Assembly: GCA_964471155.1 (NCBI GenBank)
Contig: CAYYFX010000007.1
Span: 1-64,000, forward strand
DNA from: CAYYFX01 sp964471155
Lineage (GTDB): Bacteria > ARS69
DNA: 64,000 nt
Direction of reading: 5' to 3'
Both the position numbers and the translations under genes were made by a program. The stretch's first letter is position 1. Each line of letters starts with the position of its first letter. The notes under the pieces are model-generated. The model did no database searches and was not told where the DNA came from. It saw only the letters and a list, made by a program, of their open reading frames with translations. This document shows, in pieces, positions 36,066 through 44,702 of the stretch.

Positions 36066-36407
36066 TCAGCCGCGGACGGCGGCGATGGCCTCGCTCTCGT
36101 GCCTGTACACGTCGAAGAGCAGGTTCATCTTCGTCACGTGCAGGAGGCTGACCACGCGGTCGTTCAGCTCGCACAGGCGGATCGTGCCGCCGGCGGCCGC
36201 GAACTTCGCGCGCGCGCGCATCATGATGCCGAGCCCGGTGGAGGCCACCCACTTCACCTTCCCCAGGTTCAGCACGACGTCCAGCTTGCCCTTGCCGGCC
36301 AGATCCTCCAGGACCTCCACGAGCCGCGCGTTCTCGGGGCCGCCGTACATCTCGCCGGAAACATCCAGCACCGTGACTCCCTGCACTTCCCGCGCATCGA
36401 TCTTCAT
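36066..36407 (-). CDS. STAS-domain anti-anti-sigma factor-like protein
   Basis: 113 residues, one STAS domain. VTVLDVSGEMYGGPENARLV is the first strand and helix, DVVLNLGKVKWVASTGLGIM carries the conserved DxSxx(S/T)G-type loop (here VASTG, Ser56/Thr57 as candidate phosphosites), and TIRLCELNDRVVSLLHVTKM matches the rest of the fold. Such proteins bind anti-sigma kinases or act as scaffolds in partner switching. It lies 19 bases downstream of a second STAS gene. No serine kinase or phosphatase is seen nearby. Confidence 0.9.
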   Translation of the reverse strand: MKIDAREVQGVTVLDVSGEMYGGPENARLVEVLEDLAGKGKLDVVLNLGKVKWVASTGLGIMMRARAKFAAAGGTIRLCELNDRVVSLLHVTKMNLLFDVYRHESEAIAAVRG

Positions 36408-36426
36408 GGAGGTTCCTCCGGCGGAC

Positions 36427-36774
36427 TCAGCCCAGGGTGGCGACGGCCTTGGCGGCGTCGTCGTGGACTTCGAACACGGTGGGCACGACCCCGCAGATCT
36501 TCAGGACCTTGAGCACGCGATCCGGAACCGCGCAAAGCGCCAGGGTGGCGTTCTCGCGCTTCGCCGACGCGTAGGCCGAGATCAGGACCCCGATCCCCAG
36601 CGAGTTGGCCCAGGGCACGTTGGCCAAGTCCAGAACGATGCTCCGGCGGCCCTTTCCGAGGAGCTCCCGGATGGTCTCGTGGACCTTGCCCGTCTCCGGG
36701 CCGCCGTCGAGACGCCCGTTGAGCTCCAGGACGGTGACGTTTCCCTGGTCACGGGTGGCGATCTGGAGCGACAT
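36427..36774 (-). CDS. STAS-domain anti-anti-sigma factor-like protein, second copy
   Basis: 115 residues. STAS features: VTVLELNGRLDGGPETGKVH, SIVLDLANVPWANSLGIGVL (the phosphosite loop is WANSLG, Ser58), and LALCAVPDRVLKVLKICGVV. It differs enough from its neighbour to be an old duplication. The pair may form a partner-switch relay feeding the ECF/anti-sigma genes just downstream, although classical partners of STAS proteins are sigma-B/F-type anti-sigma kinases. A candidate promoter lies about 42-70 bases upstream. Confidence 0.9.
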   Translation of the reverse strand: MSLQIATRDQGNVTVLELNGRLDGGPETGKVHETIRELLGKGRRSIVLDLANVPWANSLGIGVLISAYASAKRENATLALCAVPDRVLKVLKICGVVPTVFEVHDDAAKAVATLG

Positions 36775-36815
36775 GGGCTCTCCTCGGCGCGCTCGGGGCG
36801 GGATGGCAGGGTGGC

Positions 36816-36844
36816 AATGTAGCGCGGGGAGGCGGGGGCCGCAA
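36816..36844 (-). promoter_or_regulatory. Candidate promoter for the STAS pair
   Basis: Minus-strand TTGCGG (36839-36844, 3/6) and TACATT (36816-36821, 4/6), spacer 17 bases, in the gap between the membrane TPR gene and the STAS gene. Confidence 0.35.
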
Positions 36845-36875
36845 GATGGCGCCTCCGGGGTCCGGCGGCCCCGTC

Positions 36876-38840
36876 CTACGGCGAGGAGGCGGTGGTGTCC
36901 GCGGCAGGGGGCGCGGAGCCCGCCCCGGCCTCCTCGGCGCGCTGCAGGGCCTGGGCGGCCTCGGCGCGGAAGCGGGTGGCCTCCGCCTCGCGGCCGCGGG
37001 CGGTCAGGTACTCGGACCACGCGAGAAGCGCGTCCACGGTGGCGTTCTCCGCGACCGCCGCGAGCTGAAGGTGGTTCGCGTAGCCGGTCGTGTCGGCGCG
37101 GTCGCGCGCGGCTACGGCGAGGAGCTGGTTCGTGGGGCCGTCGTCGGGATCCGCCTTCCACGCCTTCCGCCACCAGTGCTCGGCCTCGTCCAGGTTGTCC
37201 GCGGCGTACTCGAGCAGGCCCAGGTTGACCCAGCACGGCGTGTAGCCGGGGTTCAGGGCCATCGCGATCTCGTACGCCTCGCGCCCCTCCGTGAAGCGGC
37301 CCTGCAGCCGGTAGCACGTGCCCAGGTCCTGCCAGGAGTCGAAGAACGTGGGGGCGACGCGCGTGGCCTCCTCGTTGAGGAGCGTGGAGCGGGCCAGGTC
37401 GCCGGCGGTGCGCGCGGCGATGGCCAAGCGGACCAGCTTGCGCTCCGGGTACTCGTCCAGCCATCGCCGGATCTCCGCCTCCATCTCCTCCGTGCGGCCC
37501 GTGCGCTTCAGGTAGGCGACCGAGTGGTACGTGGCGTTGCGCCCGCGTGCGGGGTCGAGGGCGAGGTGCCGGCGGAACTGCTCGTAGGCGGCCGGCTCGT
37601 CGCGGTTCATCGCCACGCGCGGCGCGAGGACCAGCGCGCCGAGCGCCGCCGCGAGGAGCACGGGGCGCCCGGCCGCGGGGTCCTTGTCCATGCGCGCCAG
37701 CAGCGGCACGGCCAGCGCCAGCAGCAGCGGCGGCCCCGCGAAGGCGAACAGGTCCCAGTCGCGCGGCATGCCGAGCTTCGGATCGAAGAGGAACACGCCG
37801 AGCCAGGCGCAGGCCGCCGTCACGGCGAGGAACGTCACGGCCGGATCGCGCGGCGCGCGCGCGCCGCGACGCCGCCCCGCCCCGTGCGCGACCGCGAGCA
37901 CGACGATGCCGGGGACGAGCAGCAGCGCCAGGTTCGCCACGTCCAGCAGGTGCGCGGGCGAGAACCACGTGTACCCCGGCGCGCCGAAGCGCCAGGCCAC
38001 GGCCGGAACGAAGAGGAGCGCGCGGGAGAGTTCGCGGGTCACGAACCAGGCGGCGCCGGCCGCGCCCGCGACGCCCGCCAGGACCAGGGGCACGGCGAGC
38101 CGCCGCCACGGGAGGCGCGCCGGCTTGAACAGCATCAGCAGCGGCGGCACGAGCAGGAGCCCCAGCACGTGCAGCGCCGCCGCCGCGGGGACGAGGAGCG
38201 CCGGCAGCCACCGCCGCCCGCCCGTGCGCGCGGCGTGCGCGCCGGACATGGCGAACGCGGTGACCCCCAGGACCAGCGTCGCGTAGTTCTCGAAGTACCC
38301 GAAGAACTGCAGCGACCACCCCCCGGTGAGCAGCGCCGCCGCGAGCAGGAACCGGGCGTCGCGACCCGGCACCAGCGGCCGGGCCAGCAGCCAGGCGACC
38401 GCCACGAACAGGAGGCCGGAGACCCCGGCGTAGACGGCGTAGGCCGCCCGGGCCGCCGCCTCCGGGTCGGCGGGGATCAGACGCCGGACGCCCAGGAGGA
38501 GCAGCCAGGTCCCGGCCGAGGTCAGCTTCGGCGGGGGCCGGCTCTCGCCGAGCATGCCCACGTTCTGGGCGCCGTCCCCGAGGAACCACGCCGTGGCGCG
38601 GAACGCGCCGAACAGCGCGGCCGCGACCGCGAGCAGGAGCGGCAGGACCGCCCGCTCCGGGAGGGACGGTAGCCGCGGCCGGGCCCGGACGGCGAAGGGA
38701 ACCGCGACGAGCAGGATCGCGAGGATCGCCTGCATGGCCGGGGAGGCCCAGGCGGCCGCCTCGGCCCCCCACGTCCGCCCCACCGGCGCGAGGGCGACCG
38801 CCACGAAGATCGCCCCCGTGATCGCGTAGGCCACCCACAT
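36876..38840 (-). CDS. Polytopic membrane protein with C-terminal TPR repeats
   Basis: 654 residues from ATG 38840. About ten hydrophobic helices fill residues 1-400, with FFGYFENYATLVLGVTAFAM and the loop DPKLGMPRDWDLFAFAGPPL, both typical of a family of GT-C-like membrane proteins fused to TPRs. Residues ~420-640 contain TPRs: HSVAYLKRTGRTEEMEAEIR, TCYRLQGRFTEGREAYEIAM, WVNLGLLEYAADNLDEAEHW. This architecture recurs in the glycan block at 12-20 kb, so a sugar- or lipid-linked membrane role is possible, but no catalytic motif is identified. Confidence 0.7.
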   Translation of the reverse strand: MWVAYAITGAIFVAVALAPVGRTWGAEAAAWASPAMQAILAILLVAVPFAVRARPRLPSLPERAVLPLLLAVAAALFGAFRATAWFLGDGAQNVGMLGESRPPPKLTSAGTWLLLLGVRRLIPADPEAAARAAYAVYAGVSGLLFVAVAWLLARPLVPGRDARFLLAAALLTGGWSLQFFGYFENYATLVLGVTAFAMSGAHAARTGGRRWLPALLVPAAAALHVLGLLLVPPLLMLFKPARLPWRRLAVPLVLAGVAGAAGAAWFVTRELSRALLFVPAVAWRFGAPGYTWFSPAHLLDVANLALLLVPGIVVLAVAHGAGRRRGARAPRDPAVTFLAVTAACAWLGVFLFDPKLGMPRDWDLFAFAGPPLLLALAVPLLARMDKDPAAGRPVLLAAALGALVLAPRVAMNRDEPAAYEQFRRHLALDPARGRNATYHSVAYLKRTGRTEEMEAEIRRWLDEYPERKLVRLAIAARTAGDLARSTLLNEEATRVAPTFFDSWQDLGTCYRLQGRFTEGREAYEIAMALNPGYTPCWVNLGLLEYAADNLDEAEHWWRKAWKADPDDGPTNQLLAVAARDRADTTGYANHLQLAAVAENATVDALLAWSEYLTARGREAEATRFRAEAAQALQRAEEAGAGSAPPAADTTASSP

Positions 38841-38956
38841 GCGGCGCGCTCCCGTTCCGGATGACCCGACCGACGCGGCATGATACCCGGTTCCGGGCGA
38901 GCTCCCGGCCCATCCCCGGGCGAACGCCCCCGGGGCTCGTCCGGAAGCGCCGAGCG

Positions 38957-38965
38957 TGGTATTTT
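38957..38965 (+). promoter_or_regulatory. Extended -10 promoter candidate for the EIIA-like operon
   Basis: TGG-TATTTT on the plus strand is an extended -10 (TGn + 4/6) about 48 bases before the ATG at 39013, in a local AT-richer patch between divergent genes. No convincing -35 is present, as is usual for extended -10 promoters. Confidence 0.35.
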
Positions 38966-39012
38966 GCGAGGCGGCGGCCGTGACCCGCTCCCGCCAACCG
39001 CCCGGAGACCGA

Positions 39013-39489
39013 ATGCCCACGTCCACCGAACAGTACCTCGCCCTGTTCGAAGAGATCCGCTTCGTCCCCTCGCTCAAGGCCCGTTCCAAGGCCGCCGCGC
39101 TCAAGGAGCTGGCGGACGCCCTGGCCGCCGACCCGGAGATCCACCACCCCAACGTGATCCTCGAGGCGTTCGCCTCGCGCGAGAAGCTCGGGTCCACCGG
39201 AATCGGCAAGGAAGTGGCCATTCCGCACACCCGCACCGTGTCCGTGGGCCGGCTGAAGGTCCTGGTCGCCCGCTGCCCGAAGGGGCTGGACTGGGACGCG
39301 GCGGACAACAAGGCCGTGAAGCTGTTCTTCGTGGTCGTGGCGCCGCCGGTGGAGCGTTCGCCCGTGTACCTGCCCCTGCTCGGCGCGCTCGTGGGCGCCG
39401 TCCAGAAGAAGAAGCATCGCGACGCCCTGATCGCGGCGGAGACCTGGGACGACATGCGCGCCGCGCTGGAGGAGGCGTTCCGTGGCTGA
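39013..39489 (+). CDS. PTS EIIA (PtsN/fructose-type) domain protein
   Basis: 158 residues. The region EKLGSTGIGKEVAIPHTRTV (residues ~58-77) is the EIIA(Fru/Mtl/Ntr) active-site signature with His72 as the phospho-acceptor. LFFVVVAPPVERSPVYLPLL is the following strand-helix, where the usual PtsN sequence has 'P-x-x-x-x-x-H-L'; here the second His is replaced within PVYLPLL. No EI, HPr or permease is visible, so a regulatory role like PtsN is more likely than sugar uptake. The start has GGAGA upstream; the stop overlaps the next start by 8 bases. Confidence 0.85.
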   Translation: MPTSTEQYLALFEEIRFVPSLKARSKAAALKELADALAADPEIHHPNVILEAFASREKLGSTGIGKEVAIPHTRTVSVGRLKVLVARCPKGLDWDAADNKAVKLFFVVVAPPVERSPVYLPLLGALVGAVQKKKHRDALIAAETWDDMRAALEEAFRG

Positions 39490-39814
39490 CGAGCAGCGGC
39501 TGGCGGCGCTCCAGGACATCGACCTGATGATCCGCGAGCGCAAGAGCGAGGAGGATCTCGGGTTCAACGTGGAAGGGATCGCGTCGCTCGAGGCGGCGCG
39601 CGCCAAGCTGGCCGAAGGGATCGACGGGCGCACGCTGCGCCTGTACGAGAGACTCGCGAAGCGCTACGACCGCGCCGTGGTCCCCGTCATCGAGCATCGC
39701 TGCCTCGGCTGCTCCATGACGGTGCCCACCGCGAAGCGCAAGCTGGGCGGGAGCGGAACCGCTTCCACCCTCGTGACCTGCGAGAGCTGCGGCCGGATCC
39801 TCTTCTTCGTGTGA
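39482..39814 (+). CDS. Short C4-type zinc-ribbon protein
   Basis: 110 residues from a GTG inside the EIIA-like gene. The N-terminus (LAALQDIDLMIRERKSEEDL) looks like the beginning, and the C-terminus (RLYERLAKR through the Cys pairs C74-x-x-C77 and C100-x-x-C103, ending GRILFF) like the end, of the bacterial C4-type zinc-ribbon family (DUF164/CT398). That family is usually ~240 residues with a long coiled-coil hairpin between these parts. Here the hairpin is missing, so this is a shortened family member. It probably binds zinc and a protein or nucleic acid partner; the function is not established. Confidence 0.8.
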   Translation: MADEQRLAALQDIDLMIRERKSEEDLGFNVEGIASLEAARAKLAEGIDGRTLRLYERLAKRYDRAVVPVIEHRCLGCSMTVPTAKRKLGGSGTASTLVTCESCGRILFFV

Positions 39815-39832
39815 CCGGCCGCGGGGAGACCC

Positions 39833-41221
39833 GTGACCCAGCACCCCTTCGCACCGTTCGAGGACAAGATGCGCGCGGAGGGGCTTCCCGACGCCGCCAT
39901 CGACACGTTCCGCCGCTACCACGCGCGGCTCGCGGCCGGCGAGACGGGCCTGCTCCCGGAGACCGAGCTGACGCCGCTGGACGCCGTGCCGGACGCGGAG
40001 GCGCTGCGCGGCACGGAGGCGGCGGGGCGCGACGCCCTGCGCCGCACCGTCGTGATCAAGCTCAACGGCGGCCTCGGCACGTCCATGGGACTCACGAGCG
40101 CGAAGACGCTCCTCCCGGCGAAGAACGGCGAGACGTTCCTGGACCTCATCGCGCGGCAGATCCTGGACCTGCGCGCGCGGCACGGCGTGGACCTGCCCCT
40201 CGTGCTGATGAACAGCTTCCGCACGCGCGAGGACTCGCTCCCCGTGCTGGAGCGCCACGGCATCCGCGCGGGCGCCCTGCCCCTGGACTTCCTGCAGCAC
40301 AAGGTCCCGAAGGTGCTCGCGGCGGACCTGTCGCCCGCGCGCTGGCCCGCGGACCCCGCCCACGAGTGGTGCCCGCCCGGGCACGGCGACCTGTACAACG
40401 CGCTCCGCACCACGGGGCTGCTGGACGCCATGATCGCGCGCGGCTTCGAGCACGCCTTCGTCTCGAACTCGGACAACCTCGGCGCGGTCGTGGACCTGGC
40501 CATCCTCGGGTACTTCGCGACGGAGCGGCTCCCGTTCCTCATGGAGGCGTGCGACCGCACGGAGGCGGACCGCAAGGGCGGGCACCTCGCCCGGCGCGCG
40601 CGGGACGGCGGGCTCGTGCTGCGCGAGGTCGCGCAGACGCCGAAGGACGGGATGGACGCGTTCCAGGACATCCGCCGCCACCGCTACTTCAACACGAACA
40701 CGCTGTGGATCTCGCTGCCCGCGCTGCGCGACGCGCTGCGCGCGCGCGACGGCTTCCTCGGACTCCCGCTCATCGTGAACGCGAAGCCCCTGGATCCCGT
40801 GGACGAGTCCTCCCCGCGCGTCTACCAGCTCGAGACCGCCATGGGCGCGGCCATCTCCGTGTTCGAGGGCGCGCGGGCGATCCGCGTCCCGCGCGAGCGG
40901 TTCGTGCCGGTGAAGACCACGAACGACCTCCTGGCGCTGTGGTCGGACGTGTACGTGCTGGACGACCACGCGCGGCTGCGCCCGGCGCCCGGGCGCGCGG
41001 TCGGCGACCTCGTGGTGGACCTGGACCCGCGCTTCTACCGGCGCATCGACCAGCTCGAGGCCCGCTTCCCGCACGGCGCGCCGTCGCTGGTCGACTGCCG
41101 GCGGCTCGTCGTGCGCGGCGACGTCACGTTCGGCGCCGGCTGCGCGTGCCGCGGGGAGGTGCGCCTGGAGCGCCCGGACGACGCCCCGCACATCCTCGAA
41201 GCCGGCACGGTGCTTTGCTGA
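39833..41221 (+). CDS. UTP-glucose-1-phosphate uridylyltransferase family (UDPGP type)
   Basis: 462 residues from GTG 39833. The nucleotide-binding loop VVIKLNGGLGTSMGLTSAKT (residues ~73-92) and LVLMNSFRTREDS are diagnostic for the eukaryote-type UDP-sugar pyrophosphorylase family. WCPPGHGDLYNAL, FVSNSDNLGAVVD and RYFNTNTLWISL also fit, as does the C-terminal left-handed beta-helix part (RRLVVRGDVTFGAGC). It makes UDP-glucose from UTP and glucose-1-phosphate, a likely donor for the glycan genes in this window. It differs from the GalU type usual in bacteria. The stop overlaps the start of the DUF3810 gene. Confidence 0.9.
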   Translation: MTQHPFAPFEDKMRAEGLPDAAIDTFRRYHARLAAGETGLLPETELTPLDAVPDAEALRGTEAAGRDALRRTVVIKLNGGLGTSMGLTSAKTLLPAKNGETFLDLIARQILDLRARHGVDLPLVLMNSFRTREDSLPVLERHGIRAGALPLDFLQHKVPKVLAADLSPARWPADPAHEWCPPGHGDLYNALRTTGLLDAMIARGFEHAFVSNSDNLGAVVDLAILGYFATERLPFLMEACDRTEADRKGGHLARRARDGGLVLREVAQTPKDGMDAFQDIRRHRYFNTNTLWISLPALRDALRARDGFLGLPLIVNAKPLDPVDESSPRVYQLETAMGAAISVFEGARAIRVPRERFVPVKTTNDLLALWSDVYVLDDHARLRPAPGRAVGDLVVDLDPRFYRRIDQLEARFPHGAPSLVDCRRLVVRGDVTFGAGCACRGEVRLERPDDAPHILEAGTVLC

Positions 41222-42474
41222 CGCGGGAGAACCGCACGCTCGTCGTCGCGGTGTCGGGCGCGGTCGTGGCCGCGGGCGTGGCGGCCGCGCTCGCGCGGAT
41301 GCCCGCCGCGGCGGACGCGGTGTGGGCGCGCGGCCCCGGTCCCTGGATCCCGTTCCTGCTCTCGCGCCTCACCGGCCCGCTGCCGTTCTCGCTGATCGAG
41401 GCGGGCGTGGCGACATGGGTCGTGCTGCGGCTGGCGCAGGGCGCGCGCGCCGGCGTCGCGCTGGCGCGCCACCGGCGGACCGCCGCGGCGGCGCTCGGGG
41501 CCGGGGCCCGCGTCGTCCTCCGCGATCTCGCCGTGGCGCTCGCGCTCTTCCACGCCCTGTGGGGGTTCGGCTACGCGTGCTCCCCGCTGGAGGCGCGGCT
41601 CGGCTGGGGCGCCCGCGGCGGTCCGGACGATGCGCGGCTCGGCGACCTCGCCGCGCGCATGGTGGCCGAGGCGAACGCCGCCTACGTCGCGCTCCACGGG
41701 AACGCGGACGCCGGCGCGCCCACGACGATGCCGGACCGCGCCGCCCTCGAGGCGGCCGTCGAGCGCGGGTGGCAGCGCGTGGGCGCGGCCCTGGAGCTGC
41801 CCGGCCCGGCCGCGCATCGGCACGGCCGCCCCAAGCGCCTCCTCCTGAGCCCCGTGCTGCGCCGCGCCGGGCTGTCCGGGTTCTTCTCGCCCTTCACCGG
41901 CGAGGCGAACCTCAACCGCTCCGTCCCCGCCGTGTCCTACCCGCAGGTGGTCGCGCACGAGAAGGCGCACCAGCGCGGCATCAACCGGGAGGACGAGGCG
42001 AACTTCCTGGGCTGGCTCGCCGCCGCCTCGTCGGACGATCCGCTCGCGCGCTACGCCGCCGCCGTGTTCGCGCAGCGGCAGCTCCTCCGCCCGCTGCTCG
42101 CGGTGGACGAGGAGCGCGCACGGGCCCTCGTCGCGGAGCGCGTCCCCGGCGTGCAGCGCGACGTGGACGACCTGCGCGACTACTGGAGCGTCTCCACCGG
42201 TCGCACCGGCCGGGTCGCGAACCGGATGAACGACGCGTACCTGCGCGGGAACCGCGTGCCGGACGGCGTGGCGAGCTACGGGCGGGCGGCCGAGCTGCTG
42301 CTGGCGTGGGCGGCGCGGAACGGCGGTCAGCTCGCGCCGGTGTCGGAGGACGCGCCCACGGCGTCCAGCGCGCCGCGCACCTTCCGCGCCAGCGACTCCA
42401 GCGTGAACGGCTTCTGCAGGAACTCGGCCTCGGACACGGACACGCCGTACCGCACGATCGCGTCGTCGTTGTAG
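41215..42474 (+). CDS. DUF3810 family membrane protein (metallopeptidase-like)
   Basis: About 419 residues if the TTG at 41215 (7-base overlap with the upstream stop) is used; a GTG at 41251 is an alternative. N-terminal membrane helices (VSGAVVAAGVAAALARM, FSLIEAGVATWVVLRL) are followed by the DUF3810 core: GLSGFFSPFTGEANLNRSVP, SYPQVVAHEKAHQRGINRED with a His-Glu-x-x-His zinc motif, and DAYLRGNRVPDGVASYGRAA. It is predicted to be a membrane zinc metalloprotein of unknown substrate. The last ~45 codons overlap the convergent histidine kinase gene by 148 bases and are composition-driven, so this end may be a stop-codon read-on rather than conserved sequence. Confidence 0.8.
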   Translation: MLTRENRTLVVAVSGAVVAAGVAAALARMPAAADAVWARGPGPWIPFLLSRLTGPLPFSLIEAGVATWVVLRLAQGARAGVALARHRRTAAAALGAGARVVLRDLAVALALFHALWGFGYACSPLEARLGWGARGGPDDARLGDLAARMVAEANAAYVALHGNADAGAPTTMPDRAALEAAVERGWQRVGAALELPGPAAHRHGRPKRLLLSPVLRRAGLSGFFSPFTGEANLNRSVPAVSYPQVVAHEKAHQRGINREDEANFLGWLAAASSDDPLARYAAAVFAQRQLLRPLLAVDEERARALVAERVPGVQRDVDDLRDYWSVSTGRTGRVANRMNDAYLRGNRVPDGVASYGRAAELLLAWAARNGGQLAPVSEDAPTASSAPRTFRASDSSVNGFCRNSASDTDTPYRTIASSL

Positions 42475-44696
42475 CCGGACATGTACAGCACCTTCGTGGC
42501 GGGGCGAAGCCGGCGGACGCGCTCGGCCAGCTCGCCGCCGGAGAGCCCCGGCATCATCACGTCCGTGAGCAGGAGGTGGAAGGAGTCCCCGTCCGACTCC
42601 CAGATGGACAGCGCCTCCTCCGCGCTCGCCGCCTTCGTCACGGCATAGCCCTCGATCTCCAGCGCCTCCGCTGCCATCTCGCGCACCTCGTCCTCGTCCT
42701 CCACGAGGAGGATGCGCCCCGTGCGGTCCGGGCGCGGCGGAATCGGGATCGCCGCCGAGGAGCGCACCGGCAGCGCCGACGCGACCCGCGGAAGGCGGAT
42801 GCGGAAGGTCGTGCCGCGGCCGGGCGCCGACTCCACGCGGATCGTCCCCTGGCCCTCGGTGACGATCCCGTAGACCGTGCTCAGCCCCAGCCCCGTCCCC
42901 TCGCCGCGCGGCTTCGTGGTGAAGAACGGCTCGAACAGGCGGGCCTGCGTGGCCTGGTCCATGCCCACGCCCTCGTCCGCCACCTCGAGGAACACGAACG
43001 CCGAGGAGGAGCCGGATCCGGTGGACTCGTCCGGGCGCGTGCGCACGGTGATCGTTCCGCCGTCGGGCATCGCGTCGCGCGCGTTGACCACGAGGTTCAT
43101 CAGCACCTGCTCCATCTGGCCCCGGTCGGCGCGCACCTGGCAATCGCCCGCGAGGTCCGTGTGCAACGTGATGCGCTCCCCCAGCAGCTTCCCGAACAGG
43201 ACCTGGATGTCGCGCACGACCTCGGAGAGGTCCAGCACCTCGCGCTTCACCACCTCCTTGCGGCTGAACGCGAGCAGCTTGCGCGTGAGCAGCGAGCCGC
43301 GCAGCGCGGCGCGGCGCACCGCCTCGAGCGCGCTGCGCGTCTTCCCGTCCGCGCGCGTGCGCCCCGCGAGCAGTTCGGCCTGGCCGAGGATCACGCTCAG
43401 GAGGTTGTTGAAGTCGTGCGCCACGCCGCCGGCGAGCCGGCCCACGGCCTCCATCTTCTGCGAGTGGCGCAGCTCGGTCTCCAGCCGCTTGGTCTGCGTG
43501 ACGTCGCGGATCTCCAGCAGCGTGACCACCCGGCCGTCGAGGTCGAACCGCGTGGCCGTGACCTGCGCGGGCACGCGGCGGGCATCCTTGCCGAGGATCG
43601 TCCACTCGCGCACGAGGGCCTGGTCCGGGTCCCGCACGCGGTCGTACACGCGCTGCGCCTCGGGCCACTCGGCCTTCTCGTGCAGGGCCCGCACCTCGAG
43701 CCCGGCCAGCTCCTCCGCGGTCCAGCCGGTGAGGACCGTGGCCACGTGGTTCGCGAGGACGATGCGCCCGCTGTCCGGATCCACCATGAGCATCGCATCC
43801 GGGCTGTGCTCGAAGAGGTGGCGGTAGCGCGCCTCGGAGCGGCGCAGGATCTCCAGGTCGCTGAGGTCCTGCACGATCACGAGGACCTCGGCGGGCCGGC
43901 CGTCCTGGCCCTGGATGGGGATGTAGCGGACGTACAGGCTGCGGGCGGGGGCGCCGGCCGCCGGGCGCGGCTCGTCGTGCAGCACGGAGCCGTCCCGGAA
44001 CACGCGCGCCACGGGGCAGCGCTCCGGCGGCGCGCACTCCATCCCGATCATCCGGCACACGTCGCGCAGGGACACCGCCTTCCCGGAGGCGTCCGCGGTC
44101 TCGAACTGCCGCGCGAGCGGCTGGTTCATCCACGGGACGTTGCCCTCCGCGTCCACCACGAACACGCGGGTGTCGGACTGGTTCACCGCGGCCACGAACT
44201 TCTGCCGCTCCCGGTCCAGCACGCGGAGCTGCGCGTCCATCACGCGGAACCAGCGCTCCTGCTGCGCGGTCGCGGCGCGCACGTCCGCGAGCTCGGCGTC
44301 GCGGGCCCACCGCCCGGCCAGGATCCCGACCAGGCGCTCGGCCGCGCGCCCGTCCGCCGGGCCGGCGTCCGGACCCGGCGCCAGCGCGGCCCAGCCCAGC
44401 AGGCGCTCGCCCGCCGCGATCGGGAGGAGCAGCGCGCCGGCGGCGGCGGGCGCGGCCGCGGTGACGGCGGAGACCACCTGCTCGCGCAGCCGTCGGCACG
44501 TGTCCGCGTCGCCGTGCCACGACTCCGCGAGGACGCGGCCGCCGCGCGCCAGCGCGACGCCGCCGGCGCGCGCGCGCCCGGCCTCCGCGAGCAGCCGCGC
44601 CGCCTCCGGCAGCGCCGCCTCGGCGGTCGCGGCCGCGAGGAGCGGATGCAGCCGTTCCAGGAACGCGGGGATCGCGGGGTCGGCGCCGGGGCTCAC
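42327..44696 (-). CDS. Hybrid sensor histidine kinase (GAF-like, two PAS, HisKA, HATPase, receiver)
   Basis: 789 residues with GTG start. The N-terminal ~150 residues resemble a GAF sensor (ARGGRVLAESWHGDADTCRR and ALLLPIAAGERLLGWAALAP). PAS 1 covers ~190-310 (DTRVFVVDAEGNVPWMNQPL) and PAS 2 ~310-420 (HLFEHSPDAMLMVDPDSGRI). HisKA has the phospho-His in VGRLAGGVAHDFNNLLSV near 440. HATPase has NLVVNARDAMPDGG, EVADEGVGM and GEGTGLGLSTVYGIV. The receiver near the C-terminus (~680-780) has LLVEDEDEVRE and the Asp in LLLTDVMMPGLSGGEL. No transmembrane helix or output gene is seen, so it is a soluble sensor with an internal receiver. It is 6 bases downstream of the GAF protein gene and may sense through it. 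Confidence 0.93.
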   Translation of the reverse strand: MSPGADPAIPAFLERLHPLLAAATAEAALPEAARLLAEAGRARAGGVALARGGRVLAESWHGDADTCRRLREQVVSAVTAAAPAAAGALLLPIAAGERLLGWAALAPGPDAGPADGRAAERLVGILAGRWARDAELADVRAATAQQERWFRVMDAQLRVLDRERQKFVAAVNQSDTRVFVVDAEGNVPWMNQPLARQFETADASGKAVSLRDVCRMIGMECAPPERCPVARVFRDGSVLHDEPRPAAGAPARSLYVRYIPIQGQDGRPAEVLVIVQDLSDLEILRRSEARYRHLFEHSPDAMLMVDPDSGRIVLANHVATVLTGWTAEELAGLEVRALHEKAEWPEAQRVYDRVRDPDQALVREWTILGKDARRVPAQVTATRFDLDGRVVTLLEIRDVTQTKRLETELRHSQKMEAVGRLAGGVAHDFNNLLSVILGQAELLAGRTRADGKTRSALEAVRRAALRGSLLTRKLLAFSRKEVVKREVLDLSEVVRDIQVLFGKLLGERITLHTDLAGDCQVRADRGQMEQVLMNLVVNARDAMPDGGTITVRTRPDESTGSGSSSAFVFLEVADEGVGMDQATQARLFEPFFTTKPRGEGTGLGLSTVYGIVTEGQGTIRVESAPGRGTTFRIRLPRVASALPVRSSAAIPIPPRPDRTGRILLVEDEDEVREMAAEALEIEGYAVTKAASAEEALSIWESDGDSFHLLLTDVMMPGLSGGELAERVRRLRPATKVLYMSGYNDDAIVRYGVSVSEAEFLQKPFTLESLARKVRGALDAVGASSDTGAS

Positions 44697-44702
44697 GGGA
44701 TC

